From VRUE01 sp963717375 (GTDB taxonomy: Bacteria > Actinomycetota > Thermoleophilia > Solirubrobacterales > 70-9), in the NCBI GenBank assembly GCA_963717375.1, contig OY970329.1, forward strand, positions 620,001 through 684,000: DNA of 64,000 bases, in the 5' to 3' direction. Both the position numbers and the translations under genes were made by a program. The notes below the pieces were generated by a model. That model was not told where the DNA came from. It ran no database searches and worked only from the letters and a program-made list of their open reading frames with translations. Positions 24,101 through 32,866 of the stretch are shown piece after piece. The stretch's first letter is position 1; every line of letters begins with the position of its first letter.

Positions 24101-25666
24101 GGGGCTGGCGGGGGCGACTTTGCCGTAGGAGGTCGTCGTGCCGTATTCGAATTGGTAGCTGGTTGCTGTGCTGTTGGGGTTGATCCCGGCGTTCAGCGTG
24201 GCTTCTGTTTCTCCGACAGTGGTGGCGCTTTTGGCGACGACGGTGGCAGGCGTGCTGTAGATGACGCTGAGATAGGGACGCGTGCCTGTTTCGGTCGTCG
24301 CGCTGCTATTGAAGGAGACCCAGCTGTCGGTGCACGACGGCGGCGCGCACCCTTCCTCGTTCTTGAGCTTGACGAGGAGGCCCTGGTTGGTCGTTTTCCC
24401 CGAGACCCAGCCTTCGACCAGTGGCGCCAGGCCTTTGCTGAAGTTCCACCAGCCTTCGAGTTTGCTTCGTTCACTGGCGAGGATTTCGACTCCTTCGGCA
24501 CTGAAGTCGCCGCCCGCCGCCGTCCAGGACTGGGTGGCGTCGAATTTGAACCAGCTGACGTTTTTGTCCCAGCTCTTCGTCGCCCGGCGGAGTTCGATGC
24601 CGCTGATGTGAAGCGGTTCCCAGGGGGCGAAGAGGCCGACTGTGGCTTCGCTGACGTGGGCGTTTGAGGGGATCGAGGAGGTGTCGAACTTCAGTAGCGA
24701 GCGTTCTCGTTCGGAGGTCTGTTCTTTGGTGGCGGGCATGTATTGGGCCCTGAGGCGGGGGGCGCCACCCGAGCCACAGCCGTTGTAGGTGGTTGTGGTC
24801 CCGTAGAGGCCGTAGTAGCAGTCGAGGCTCGGGCTGGGCACGGTGGCGCTCGGGTCCAGATACACCGGCCAAACTCTGGTCGGACTGGTGAGCCAGTCGC
24901 GGTCGGCGATGACCTTCAGTAGCCAGCCGCCTTCGCTGCCCGGTTCGAGCTCGTAGTGGATCTCACTGTGAACGTCGCTCGATTCCGCAGGGGCGGGAGT
25001 CGCGCTGTCCCACATGAACGGCGCCGGCAATACGGCGACGACCTGACCATTCTCATCGCGGAACTCGACCGCGCCTTCTTCAGACAGGGCTGGATGCAAG
25101 CCGGCCGAAGCATTGAGGGCGAACTGGAAGCTGGACGGTTGGTCCGGGCCGGCGATTTCAATGCTCTCCTTGATGCCGTTGGGCATGCTCGCGTAAGCGA
25201 TCGCCGCACCGCCCGACAACCCGTAGTTTGCTTCCTGATCCTCGAGTTGAGCGGGTTGAGAGGAGTTGCCGAGCAGTTCCGTGGAGATCCACTGGTCCCC
25301 TATGGAAAGCCGCATCGGCCCGTCTCCCAGGCGACCGGGCAGACTGGCCTCGAAGCGATTGGGGCCGTTGGTGACCCCACCCCCCGCCTCTTCCAGTCCT
25401 TCGCCGATCGGCTTCCACTCGCCTTCGGCGTCGCGGTAGTTGACCGGGGACTCGAAGATGCGAGCTTCCAGTTCGCCGTCGGGCAGGCGGAAGGTCTGGG
25501 AGTCCTGCGTCCGCTCGGACTGGATTTCAGGGCCGGGTTCTTCGGCTGGAGGTGAACTCAACGCGGGATCAACCTGAGACGCGGTGTCCTGTTCAGCCCA
25601 GGCGATTCCAGAGCTCAGGGCCAGCAATGCCGCCGCCGCCAAAGCCAACAGCCTCATCCCCCGCAA
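18158..25666 (-). CDS. giant secreted RHS/YD-repeat protein with DNRLRE, Fn3-like and NHL regions
   Basis: A 2,502-residue protein. Signal peptide 1-25 (LLALAAAALLALSSGIAWAE). A DNRLRE-type beta domain with paired Cys spans about 270-475 (SLLKFDTSSIPSNAHVSEA). Two Fn3-like repeats follow to about 670 (TEATLNAGINPNSTATSYQF, TEATLKASVNPNGSSTTYQF). Near 910 comes SLDLITGKYTLSRTDVSIPV, the usual lead-in of RHS shells. Residues 1635-1955 hold about six NHL repeats (VWVADSGNNRIQHW, VFVTDPGHNQIQKW). YD repeats run to about 2375, where the core signature GRFISPDP...FDLEG closes the shell. The last 128 residues, with KTDTRIRDSKHLTRIF and four Cys/His-rich turns, are the variable tip, probably an effector, of unknown type. 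The TTG start has AAGGGGAG upstream at correct distance. Lower GC than the flanks. Confidence 0.9.
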   Translation of the reverse strand: MRGMRLLALAAAALLALSSGIAWAEQDTASQVDPALSSPPAEEPGPEIQSERTQDSQTFRLPDGELEARIFESPVNYRDAEGEWKPIGEGLEEAGGGVTNGPNRFEASLPGRLGDGPMRLSIGDQWISTELLGNSSQPAQLEDQEANYGLSGGAAIAYASMPNGIKESIEIAGPDQPSSFQFALNASAGLHPALSEEGAVEFRDENGQVVAVLPAPFMWDSATPAPAESSDVHSEIHYELEPGSEGGWLLKVIADRDWLTSPTRVWPVYLDPSATVPSPSLDCYYGLYGTTTTYNGCGSGGAPRLRAQYMPATKEQTSERERSLLKFDTSSIPSNAHVSEATVGLFAPWEPLHISGIELRRATKSWDKNVSWFKFDATQSWTAAGGDFSAEGVEILASERSKLEGWWNFSKGLAPLVEGWVSGKTTNQGLLVKLKNEEGCAPPSCTDSWVSFNSSATTETGTRPYLSVIYSTPATVVAKSATTVGETEATLNAGINPNSTATSYQFEYGTTTSYGKVAPASPKAIGSGKTEVAVSEALSGLTPNTTYHYRVAAINEAATVKGEDKTFKTPKLPSLTTEAATGVNGTEATLKASVNPNGSSTTYQFEYGPTTSYGIKVPIGLESVGSGTSAVAVSRAIWGLKEGATYHYRVIATNAAGTANGSDKSFTTLDPPETTITSPMPTYTVGQTPPITFSSDQSGSTFKCSLDEGEVPKKACGPLPEHLSEGWHTFVVAAINGAGLADPTPAKYVFNPAIYPQVEAGSKSKLTSPEEGHISAGSNFTSSEFPAGSSGYFTLQAAWGSAPEGGGVSGVTFQAKLKNWNEFRTIPAEDVIDANGNPVSWPIHVEEKPGETSPVFFNMDHYEYKYAVQLEYGIKFRAVFDGGVKAAGASEPVSVSYSGQEAPTDARETIGPVSLDLITGKYTLSRTDVSIPVPGTEANLEFTRVYNSAKLGGWPGVLGKGWAPSAPVEQEYEGEAWQEVVVQHQNKIPPYFEEDCWEEEGKKECEKWEAEAEIPEANWVEVLTGDGSGLSFDKVGESYVAPEEAKELKLTKSGEEFVLIDPNGTHTVFTQAGPTEYKVSTVSFQATPTSARMVYDGTGSDLRLKMIIAPSLSGITCNDSAEQPNYALKTAGCHTLAFNYLPLSTWTHTSSGLGTDMRLASISYYGASGSGKGQTVAEYAYSPNTFADGELIAEWDPRIAPSLEEKYSYDFESGYKYGEGALLTKVTPPGQEPWEFDYYSSAWTKLKSVSRASLLASPSKATTSVIYGVPLSGSEAPYDLSPKAVAEWGQSDFPVNATAIFPPTEVPSGPPSDYSKATVTYMDPDGYAVNTVSPQVPGVSGLSLATSETDRHGNVIRTLSPQNRLLALAAGKESIVRSHQLESQSIYSADGTEMLESLGPVHKVRLGSGATIQARAGTVIQYDQGAPEPPKDVPWPHLPTTESTSARTLTGEILELRITETHYDWKLRKPTETIADSAAVGLQLKTRIAYDEKTGLPVESSLPAKPEGGDAHTTKTIYYSKEANAQDSSCGNSAAYAGLPCKTLPASQPGTEGQPELVVTRYAKYNDLNEPTEVIESPGGKEEAGKTRKTIKAYDEAGRPITSRQIGGGTQLPPSQTVYDKYTGLPVEQKLTCEGSECGAGFGYASAFGEVGTAAGQFNHPADIAVDAKGNLLVVDKANNRIEQFTEGGGSPKAFGSLGSTGGMLKAPSGIAVDSSGNSWVTDTGNTRIEEFNEAGEFVATFGTNVNKTKVESGGTQVEKNLCTAASGNVCQAGTAGSLEGQMKEPVGIASSSGGNIYVVEKGNGRVEKFSPKGELLAKFGGPGSGSGQFKEPSAIAVAPDSSVWVADSGNNRIQHWSSALSLVGTFGKEGVGNGEFKHPDAIETDSSGSVLVADQGNSRIQKLSSSGSFIARFGESEPGPGQFSFSDPVGLALNGKGNVFVTDPGHNQIQKWVPSAAFDSQAIVTGYDKLGRPVKYTDADAVTSEVTYDLLGRPVKSSDGKGTQTYGYDEDSGALVAMEDSAAGLFTAGYNADGAMTERGLPDGLVAKTTYDEAGQSTKLTYTKTSCSEKCTWLEESAERSIYGQILSQKSLTSSQEYSYDKVGRLTLVHDTPSGGACTTRVYAFDNDSNRTSLTTRAPAVGGACSESGGTTQSYKYDAADRLIGEGISYDNFGRITSLPGAYAGGSTLTSSFYSNEMIASQSQGGITNSYQLDATGRVRQVVQTGSKEGTEVFHYAGSSDSPAWTERGSTWSRNIGGIGGELAAIQQSTGETSLQLTGLHGDVVATASLSPTAKEPTAKSEFDEFGNPKSGSPGRYGWLGGKQRRTELPSGVIQMGVRGYVPALGRFISPDPVLGGSANAYDYSMADPCNQFDLEGLSSRKTDTRIRDSKHLTRIFRRTRTQIKRIANSGVPRSVAVARIHSVVNSAFSRAAGAFERHPTWGRTCHRRYRDWVGNHAGFPVELQYGGAVEECGIAVGSLITTESTNEVAAGEKEVAGSAA

Positions 25667-25867
25667 TGGACTCCCCTTTGTCGCAATTCACCTCACGCGA
25701 AATAGGCGCCAGAGGTGACGATTGATGTTGGTCTAGGTACGACAGGGGTTTTCTATCGCTCCATGCGGACATTTGCAAGGGCTTTTTTGAGTAATTGCTC
25801 TGCAGTTTTTAGCTAGGTGGATTTGATTTCACTATAAAATTGGCTCTATAACGGCGATGTGCTTCGA

Positions 25868-26413
25868 CTAAAGCAACGCAAGCTGGCTTTTTGCCTCTGC
25901 GGGGTCAGCCCTTTTCCCGACTTCCACGCCCTCCAGCTCCAGGAGCGTCCGCTTGCGCTCCAAGCCGCCGAAGAAGCCGGTGAGCGAGCCGTCGGCGCCG
26001 ATCACCCGGTGGCAGGGAACCATCACCGGGATCGGGTTGCGTCCGATCGCTGTCCCGACAACGCGGGGGCGCTTGTAGGGCTCTAGGTCCGCGTCATAGA
26101 GGGCCTCGTCTATCTGCGCCGCAATCTCGCCGTAGGTCGTCGTCTTCCCATAGGGGATCTCGAGCAGCCGGCGCCAGACCGCGCGCTGCAACGGGGTGCC
26201 GTGGAGGTCGAGGTCCAGCTCGAAGGAGCGGCGCTCGGCCGCGAAGTAGGCCTTGAGTTGGTCGGTCGCCTCCGGCAAGGGTCGCCGCGCCGACTCCGGG
26301 AGCCGCGGGACGTGCCCGTCGAAGTGAATGCTGGCGATGCCCTTCGGGCCGGCAACCACCGTCAGTGGCCCAATCGGGCTCTCGCAAATTGTCCAACCAG
26401 GAGAAAGACTCAT
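25868..26413 (-). CDS. ogt: methylated-DNA--protein-cysteine methyltransferase (Ogt-like)
   Basis: A 181-residue repair protein. The active site VPCHRVIGADGSLTGF contains the P-C-H-R-V motif whose Cys accepts the alkyl group from O6-alkylguanine. The preceding helix-turn-helix reads FELDLDLHGTPLQRAVWRRL and IPYGKTTTYGEIAA. Length is that of the Ogt/AGT class without an Ada domain. An insertion between YGEIAAQIDEALYDADLEPY and the catalytic part is unusual but keeps the motif. Single gene, divergent or tandem with none of its neighbours. Confidence 0.92.
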   Translation of the reverse strand: MSLSPGWTICESPIGPLTVVAGPKGIASIHFDGHVPRLPESARRPLPEATDQLKAYFAAERRSFELDLDLHGTPLQRAVWRRLLEIPYGKTTTYGEIAAQIDEALYDADLEPYKRPRVVGTAIGRNPIPVMVPCHRVIGADGSLTGFFGGLERKRTLLELEGVEVGKRADPAEAKSQLALL

Positions 26414-26491
26414 CTACGTAGCTAAACGGCCGGCCCGGTCGAAACGTGAGAAGGGCGCGTACTTGATCTGCCGAAGACCTACAGTGGCCCC

Positions 26492-27253
26492 ATGGCCGGC
26501 GCCACCTATGACCGCATCGGGCCCGGATACGGCAAGCATCGCCGCGGCGACCCGCGGATCGCGGCGCGGATCGAGCAGGCACTGGGGGACGCGCGCACCG
26601 TCGTCAACGTAGGAGCTGGTGCCGGCTCCTACGAGCCAAGCAACCGCGAGGTGACGGCGGTCGAGCCCTCCGCCGAGATGATCTCCCAGCGGCCCGCCGG
26701 CGCGGCGCCAGCGGCGCAGGCAAGCGCCGAATCGCTGCCCTTCGACGACGACTCCTTTGACGCGGCGATGGCAGTGCTGACCGCCCATCACTGGGCCGAC
26801 CTGAACGCCGGCATCAACGAGATCCTGCGGGTGACGCGGCAGCGCGTGGTGATGGTGGCATTCGATCCCGAGGCGCTGGAGAACCTCTGGATCACCGCTG
26901 ACTACTTCCCGGCGATGCTCGAGCTCAAGCGGCCGTCCGGAGCTGGCAGCCGCGAGCTGGCGGCGCTGCTTCCCGCCACGACGACCTCCCCCCTCCCCGT
27001 GCCACACGACTGTCAAGACCACTTCTTCGCCGCCCTCTGGGCGAGGCCCGAGCTGCTCTTCGACGACGACATCGTGCTACCGATGTGGGTCTGGCAGGGC
27101 ATCTCGGAGGAGGCGAAACAGACGGGCAGGAAGCGCCTGGCCGCCGATCTCGAGAGCGGCGCCTGGGAGCGGCGCTATGGACACCTGCGCCAGGAGGCCG
27201 AACTGGACGTCGGACTGAGGCTGGTCGTCTCCGAGCTCACCCCGGCCGCTTAG
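26492..27253 (+). CDS. class I SAM-dependent methyltransferase
   Basis: A 253-residue enzyme of the Methyltransf_11 type. Motif I is VVNVGAGAGSYEPSNREVTA, the acidic end of strand 2 is VEPSAEM, and motif II/III is LPFDDDSFDAAMAVLTAHHW. The C-terminal half (ALWARPELLFDDDIVLPMWV) is typical of small-molecule methyltransferases with a helical cap. Substrate unknown. The ATG at 26492 lies 78 bases from the divergent Ogt gene; the next gene follows 14 bases downstream. Confidence 0.87.
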   Translation: MAGATYDRIGPGYGKHRRGDPRIAARIEQALGDARTVVNVGAGAGSYEPSNREVTAVEPSAEMISQRPAGAAPAAQASAESLPFDDDSFDAAMAVLTAHHWADLNAGINEILRVTRQRVVMVAFDPEALENLWITADYFPAMLELKRPSGAGSRELAALLPATTTSPLPVPHDCQDHFFAALWARPELLFDDDIVLPMWVWQGISEEAKQTGRKRLAADLESGAWERRYGHLRQEAELDVGLRLVVSELTPAA

Positions 27254-27267
27254 ACTCGCCGCACCCC

Positions 27268-28146
27268 ATGATCACCGCGTCGATCCTCTCCAACTTCTGG
27301 GGCAACCTCGAAGAGAACCACGAGCAGGCGGTCTTCCTCGTCTTCGTCGGGTTCCTCGGCTCCTTCGCCTTCATCCGCATGAGCACGCGGATCATCCGCA
27401 GCGAAAGCGTCTCCTGGTGGCCGGGCAACATCGAAAGCGACAGCGGCGTCCACGTCCACCACCTTGTCTTCGGGATCGTGACGATGATGGCCGCCGGCAC
27501 GCTCGGCTTCGTCAGCGACGGTCGCGCCCCCTACACCGAGATCTGCGCGCTCTTCTTCGGCATCGGCGTCGGCCTGACGATCGATGAGTACGCGCTCTGG
27601 GTCCACCTCGAGGACGTCTACTGGGAGAAAGAGGGGCGCAGCTCGATCGACGCCACCGTGATCGCCGCCGCGATGATGATGCTGATCGTGCTCGGGGTCA
27701 GCCCGGTGGTGATCGACTCCAGCTCGACCAGCGCGCTGATCAGCAGCATCTTGCTCACCATCATCGCCTTCGCCTGCGTGGCGATCTGCTTCGCCAAGGG
27801 ACGCATCCTGCACGGCACGATCGGCATCTTCGTCGCGCCGATCGCCTTCTACGGCGCCGGGCGCATCGGTAAGCCGAGCTCGGCCTGGGCTCGCTATCGC
27901 TACGGCGAGCGGCGGCCGAAGAAGCAGGCCAAGGCCGCAGACCGCTTCCCCCCTGACCGCCGCACCGAACGCTTCAAGGAAGCGTTCCGCGACATCGTCG
28001 GCGGCAAACCAAGCGAGGGGTTGGCGGCGGTGGGAGACGAGGCGATAGCGGCAACCCGGGAGGCAGGAGAAGAAGTGCGGGAACAGGCCGAACGGCTTTC
28101 TCAGGCGGCCACGCCGGCCCGCAAGGACAAAACGGGCGACGACTAG
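27268..28146 (+). CDS. multi-helix integral membrane protein of unknown function
   Basis: A 292-residue protein with about six membrane helices in residues 18-205 and a charged cytosolic tail (206-292). Distinctive features are SDSGVHVHHLVFGIVTMMAA with three His at a helix start, TIDEYALWVHLEDVYWEKEG in the loop after helix 3, and SIDATVIAAAMMMLIVLGVS. I recall a conserved actinobacterial membrane family with the same V-H-H-L and D-E-x-A-L-W blocks, without known function. The tail is rich in Arg, Lys and Glu and is probably coiled. Starts 14 bases after the methyltransferase, so it is probably co-transcribed. Confidence 0.72.
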   Translation: MITASILSNFWGNLEENHEQAVFLVFVGFLGSFAFIRMSTRIIRSESVSWWPGNIESDSGVHVHHLVFGIVTMMAAGTLGFVSDGRAPYTEICALFFGIGVGLTIDEYALWVHLEDVYWEKEGRSSIDATVIAAAMMMLIVLGVSPVVIDSSSTSALISSILLTIIAFACVAICFAKGRILHGTIGIFVAPIAFYGAGRIGKPSSAWARYRYGERRPKKQAKAADRFPPDRRTERFKEAFRDIVGGKPSEGLAAVGDEAIAATREAGEEVREQAERLSQAATPARKDKTGDD

Positions 28147-28185
28147 CCCAGCGCACGACGCTCCGCCTCCGTGCACACTGTCGCA

Positions 28186-28944
28186 ATGAGTGAGATGCCG
28201 GTCCTGATCACGATTCCGATCAGTCACTACTGCGAGAAGGCTCGCTGGGCTCTCGACCGGGCAGGTGTCACGTACCAAGAGAAGGCACACCTCCAGTTGC
28301 TTCACTGGATTCCCGTCGCTCGCGCCGGTGGAAAGAAAACCGCGCCCGTGCTCGTCTGGGGTGATCGGGTCTTCGCCGACTCGGCGGACATCGTCGAGGA
28401 GGCGAGCGCAAAGGCGCCGCCGGGTCACGGCCTATTCCCCGATGACCCTGCCGCGGCGGCGGAGGTCCGGGAGCTGCAGCGTGACTTCGACCAGTGCCTG
28501 GGACCGGAGGGACGCAGGTGGATGTATTACGCCCTGCGCGGGCGTCGCGACATTGCGATCGCCTACGGGTGCACGGGGGTGCCGGCCTGGCAGCGGCGCG
28601 CCCTGCCGTTGGCCTACCCGGTGGTCGCGCGGATCATCGACCGCTACCTCGAGGTCACGCCAACCACCGCAGCCCGATCCGAGGCGGAGGCACGTGCGGC
28701 CTTCGACGCTGTCGCCGAGCGCTTGGGCGACGGACACCCATATCTCTGCGGCGAGCGCTTCAGCGCTGCCGACCTGACCTTTGCCGCGCTGGCGGCATCA
28801 ATGCTGATGCCGCCCGAGTACGGCGTGCCGCTCCCTCAGCCCGAGGAGTTGCCGACGCCGATGGCCGCGACCGTCCGCGAGCTGCGTGCGCACCCGGCCG
28901 GTGCGCACGCGCTGAAGATGTTCCGCGAGGAGCGACACCGCTAA
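28186..28944 (+). CDS. glutathione S-transferase family protein
   Basis: A 252-residue protein with a thioredoxin-like N-terminal domain (VLITIPISHYCEKARWALDR, with Cys at the S-x-Y-C-x-K-A-R position seen in beta/omega-like GSTs) and a helical C-terminal domain (PYLCGERFSAADLTFAALAA carries the conserved Asp of the N-capping box). Actinobacteria usually lack glutathione, so the thiol partner may be another compound; substrate unknown. ATG 28186 is preferred to GTG 28171. Confidence 0.83.
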   Translation: MSEMPVLITIPISHYCEKARWALDRAGVTYQEKAHLQLLHWIPVARAGGKKTAPVLVWGDRVFADSADIVEEASAKAPPGHGLFPDDPAAAAEVRELQRDFDQCLGPEGRRWMYYALRGRRDIAIAYGCTGVPAWQRRALPLAYPVVARIIDRYLEVTPTTAARSEAEARAAFDAVAERLGDGHPYLCGERFSAADLTFAALAASMLMPPEYGVPLPQPEELPTPMAATVRELRAHPAGAHALKMFREERHR

Positions 28945-28963
28945 GCCACCTTCGCTTCCTCGG

Positions 28964-29704
28964 TCAGCAGCTATGCCCTGCCATTTGCGCAATCAGATCG
29001 GGTATCTCGCTGTGGCTGTCGACGACGAACTCTGCCTCGCCCTCGCCCTCCGATCCGGGGTCATCGTGCAGCCCCCGATAGCGGACTGTCCTCATCCCGA
29101 CACCCTTCGCCCCGGCGATGTCGGTGCGAAGCAGGTCGCCGACGTGCACTGTCTCGTTGGGCTGGACGCCGAGCGCGGCGAGGGCTGCTTCGAAGATATG
29201 CGGCGAGGGCTTGTAGTGACCCACCTCGTCGGAGAAGGCCCAGCCGGAGAAGTGCTCGAGCAGACCCTCGCGGTCGAGAAAGTCGCGGAGGAGCTCGCCG
29301 CCGGTGAAACCCACGTCGCAGACGATTCCGAGGCGGATCTCACGTTCGCTCAGCATCGCCAGGCAGGAGCGGATGTCCGGCGAGAGATCGAGGCTCGCCC
29401 CCCGGCCGGCGCTCAGGAACGCCTCAGCCACCATCTCCTCCGCTGCGCCCTCGATTCCGAGGGCGCGAACGAGCATTTCCGCTCCCTCGCGAGGATGGAA
29501 ATGTGTCCCCGCCGACCAGGACCGGTGATAGCTCGATACAACCCCTTCGAGGCTCACCGCCAAGAGCTCCGCCTCGACCTCGATATCGCAGGCCTCACAT
29601 GCAGAGGCGACCGCTCGCCGCCGCGCCTCGGCCATCGTGCCCGGCGGCTCGCAGGCGATCGTGTTCCAGAAGTCAAACGTCACCGCTTTGACCGGTTGAG
29701 TCAC
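28964..29704 (-). CDS. HAD-superfamily hydrolase
   Basis: A 246-residue haloacid-dehalogenase-type protein. Motif I is VTFDFWNTIACE, in which the second Asp of D-x-D is replaced by Trp, motif II is GIVCDVGFTGGE, motif III is DEVGHYKPSPHIFE, and motif IV is VHVGDLLRTDIAGAKGVG. The first-Asp-only motif is typical of the D-F-W-N-T subgroup, where phosphatase activity is plausible but unproven. GTG 29704 places the start four codons before motif I; ATG 29767 is an alternative. Divergent from a serine hydrolase gene. Confidence 0.85.
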   Translation of the reverse strand: MTQPVKAVTFDFWNTIACEPPGTMAEARRRAVASACEACDIEVEAELLAVSLEGVVSSYHRSWSAGTHFHPREGAEMLVRALGIEGAAEEMVAEAFLSAGRGASLDLSPDIRSCLAMLSEREIRLGIVCDVGFTGGELLRDFLDREGLLEHFSGWAFSDEVGHYKPSPHIFEAALAALGVQPNETVHVGDLLRTDIAGAKGVGMRTVRYRGLHDDPGSEGEGEAEFVVDSHSEIPDLIAQMAGHSC

Positions 29705-29792
29705 GTCGCTGGACGCTACAGAGCGCGAGCGGCGATCGAACCAGGTTGCGGCGAGCCGCACGTACATCGACTCCTACTGCGATCATGCGGCC

Positions 29793-30926
29793 GTGCGCCG
29801 CCGCTCCATCCTCATCGCCGGGGTCTCCTTCGCAATCTCCCTGGGAATCGCGACGTCGGCCGCCGCGGCGCCGTCTACTCCGGCTGACGTCCAGCGCGGC
29901 CTCGAACAGCTCGTCGCAGCGCCGAGCGGCCCGCCGGGGGCGATCGCGACGATGTATCGCAACGGCAAACTCACCGTGCTGCGCGCAGGTCGGGCTGACA
30001 TCAGGCACAAGGGAGCGCCGAAGGCGACCGATCACATGCGGATCGCCAGCGTGGCGAAGGCCTTCAACGGAGCCGTCGCGCTCAACCTCATCGGCGCTGA
30101 CAAATTCGGCCTCGACGACACGATCGGACAGCGGTTTGCCGGGATGCCGACGGCGTGGAAAACGGTGACGGTGCGGCAAATGCTCAACCACACCAGCGGC
30201 CTCCCCGACTACACGCAGTCCAAAGGCTTCGCCAAGCAGGCGGAAAAGGATCCGCGCGGCTACGTCTCGCCCCGGGAAATCATCGCCTGGGTCAGCCACG
30301 ATCCACTCGAGTTCGCCCCCGGCTCCAAATACGAGTACTCGAACACCGACAACATCGTGGTCGGACTACTCGCCACGATGGTAACTCGCGAGCCCTACGC
30401 CGAGGTGCTCAAGCAAATCGTCTTCGACCCGGCGAAGCTGAGTCAGACCTCGTTCCCGACCAAGGTCGCCCTGCCCGCGCCGTTCATCCACGGCTACCTG
30501 GTCAGCCCCGGCGAGAAGCCGGAGGACGCCTCCACCCTGCTCAGCCCGAGCGGTGCCTGGGCCTCCGGCGCGGTCGTCTCCACGCCAAAGGACCTCAACA
30601 CCTTCATCCGCTCCTACCTCGGGCTCAAGTTCTTCGATCGCGCCCAGCAGATCCAACAGATGCAGTTCGTCCCCGGTGGGAAATCGAGCCCGCTCGGCCC
30701 GGGCAAGAACTCAGCCGGCCTGGCCCTCTTCCGCTACCAAACCAAATGCGGCACCGTTTACGGCCACACCGGCAACTTCCCTGGCTACGTCCAGTGGGCT
30801 GCCGCCACCGCCGACGGCAGCCGCGCCGTGACGACCTCGCTCAACATCCCGGCGCCGAGCGGAAAGCTCCTCGCCCAGCTGCGCAACCTGCAGACCACAG
30901 CGGTCTGCGCCCTGCTCGGCAAGTAG
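29793..30926 (+). CDS. secreted class C beta-lactamase-like serine hydrolase
   Basis: A 377-residue protein with a signal peptide (residues 1-25, ILIAGVSFAISLGIATSAAA). The catalytic S-x-x-K is in MRIASVAKAFNGAVALNLIG, the Y-x-N is KYEYSNTDNI, and the K-T-G equivalent is GTVYGHTGNFPGYVQ. This is the D-alanyl-D-alanine carboxypeptidase/esterase fold (Beta-lactamase family, PF00144). Likely acts outside the membrane on peptidoglycan or esters. GTG start at 29793 directly precedes the basic n-region (RRRS). Confidence 0.88.
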   Translation: MRRRSILIAGVSFAISLGIATSAAAAPSTPADVQRGLEQLVAAPSGPPGAIATMYRNGKLTVLRAGRADIRHKGAPKATDHMRIASVAKAFNGAVALNLIGADKFGLDDTIGQRFAGMPTAWKTVTVRQMLNHTSGLPDYTQSKGFAKQAEKDPRGYVSPREIIAWVSHDPLEFAPGSKYEYSNTDNIVVGLLATMVTREPYAEVLKQIVFDPAKLSQTSFPTKVALPAPFIHGYLVSPGEKPEDASTLLSPSGAWASGAVVSTPKDLNTFIRSYLGLKFFDRAQQIQQMQFVPGGKSSPLGPGKNSAGLALFRYQTKCGTVYGHTGNFPGYVQWAAATADGSRAVTTSLNIPAPSGKLLAQLRNLQTTAVCALLGK

Positions 30927-30942
30927 CACTCGACGGCGGCGC

Positions 30943-32100
<1,158 letters not shown>

Positions 32101-32146
32101 GGGCTCGGGGACCGTACTGCACGCCCGCCGGGCGTGGATGCGAGGC

Positions 32147-32737
32147 CTAACAGCCGTTCTGCGCGGCGCGTTGGATGCTGTCGTGCTGGGCCTGGAAGTC
32201 CTTCAGCCTTTTTTCCAGCTGGCGCTTGCGAGCCATCTCTTCGGGGTTCGCCGTTGCCTTGATCGCGCGGATTTCCCGCTTCAACCGGCGAACCCCCGGG
32301 AGATATCCGCGCAGTTCCGCGCGCGCGATCAGACACGGCGTGAAGTCGCGCTCGTCGAAGGGCACCGTGCTCGAGATCGCTTCTTCGCAGAGGTAGGTCG
32401 TGCCCTCGCGGACGGTCGTCTTGGGCAACACCCGAACGGCGATGGACATCGGATCTTCGGGTTCGCCCGACAAGCCGAAACTCCATTTTCCGCTCGCCCT
32501 GGCCGTGGTCGCTCCAACCCAATTGAATTCTCCATCGGGTTCCACCTTGCCGAGCTGGTAGGGCCTGCGTATGCGGCAAGCGGGGTTGCTTGTCGAGATC
32601 TTGCCGAAGAAAGGCATGGTGAGATCGGTGGTGCCGGGCAGCGGAGGCCCGGGGTATTCATCGACCAGCAGGCCCTTGTTGATGGTCGCCGTCGTCGGAA
32701 CGGCAACTTCTTCTGCCGCCGCCCCCGCTGGAGCCAC
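32147..32737 (-). CDS. small secreted protein of unknown function; 5' end uncertain
   Basis: 196 residues from the GTG at 32737, with PACRIRRPYQLGKVEPDGEF, a Cys pair TYLCEEAISS / TPCLIARAEL and a helical, charged end (RRLKREIRAIKATANPEEMA). The frame stays open upstream to a TAG at 32852, and adds a hydrophobic stretch RGELFALIPAVAPAGAAAEE that looks like a signal peptide with an A-x-A cleavage site. No ATG, GTG or TTG precedes it, but a CTG at 32770 has GAGG about ten bases ahead. A secreted protein starting at CTG is therefore likely. Function not recognised. Confidence 0.55.
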   Translation of the reverse strand: MAPAGAAAEEVAVPTTATINKGLLVDEYPGPPLPGTTDLTMPFFGKISTSNPACRIRRPYQLGKVEPDGEFNWVGATTARASGKWSFGLSGEPEDPMSIAVRVLPKTTVREGTTYLCEEAISSTVPFDERDFTPCLIARAELRGYLPGVRRLKREIRAIKATANPEEMARKRQLEKRLKDFQAQHDSIQRAAQNGC

Positions 32738-32854
32738 AGCGGGAATCAGCGCAAACAGTTCGCCGCGCAGGTTATCCAGCCCTCGTGGGCCCGGCTTTGA
32801 ACCCAGCTGCCCTTCGCTGTTGACCCACCCTGGATCGCTTGCTACTTTTGGCTA

Positions 32855-32864
32855 ATCGATCGAT
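32855..32864. promoter_or_regulatory. palindromic ATCGATCGAT, candidate TetR operator
   Basis: A ten-base perfect palindrome directly at the 5' end of the TetR frame, inside CGATCGATCGG. It is placed where a TetR-type autorepressor would bind to control itself and the divergent small secreted protein gene. Confidence 0.35.
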
Positions 32865-32866
32865 CG

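Noticed and set aside
27250..28428. Long minus-strand open frame opposite the membrane protein and GST genes
   Set aside because: It spans two unrelated genes and is rich in Asp, Arg and Glu without domains.
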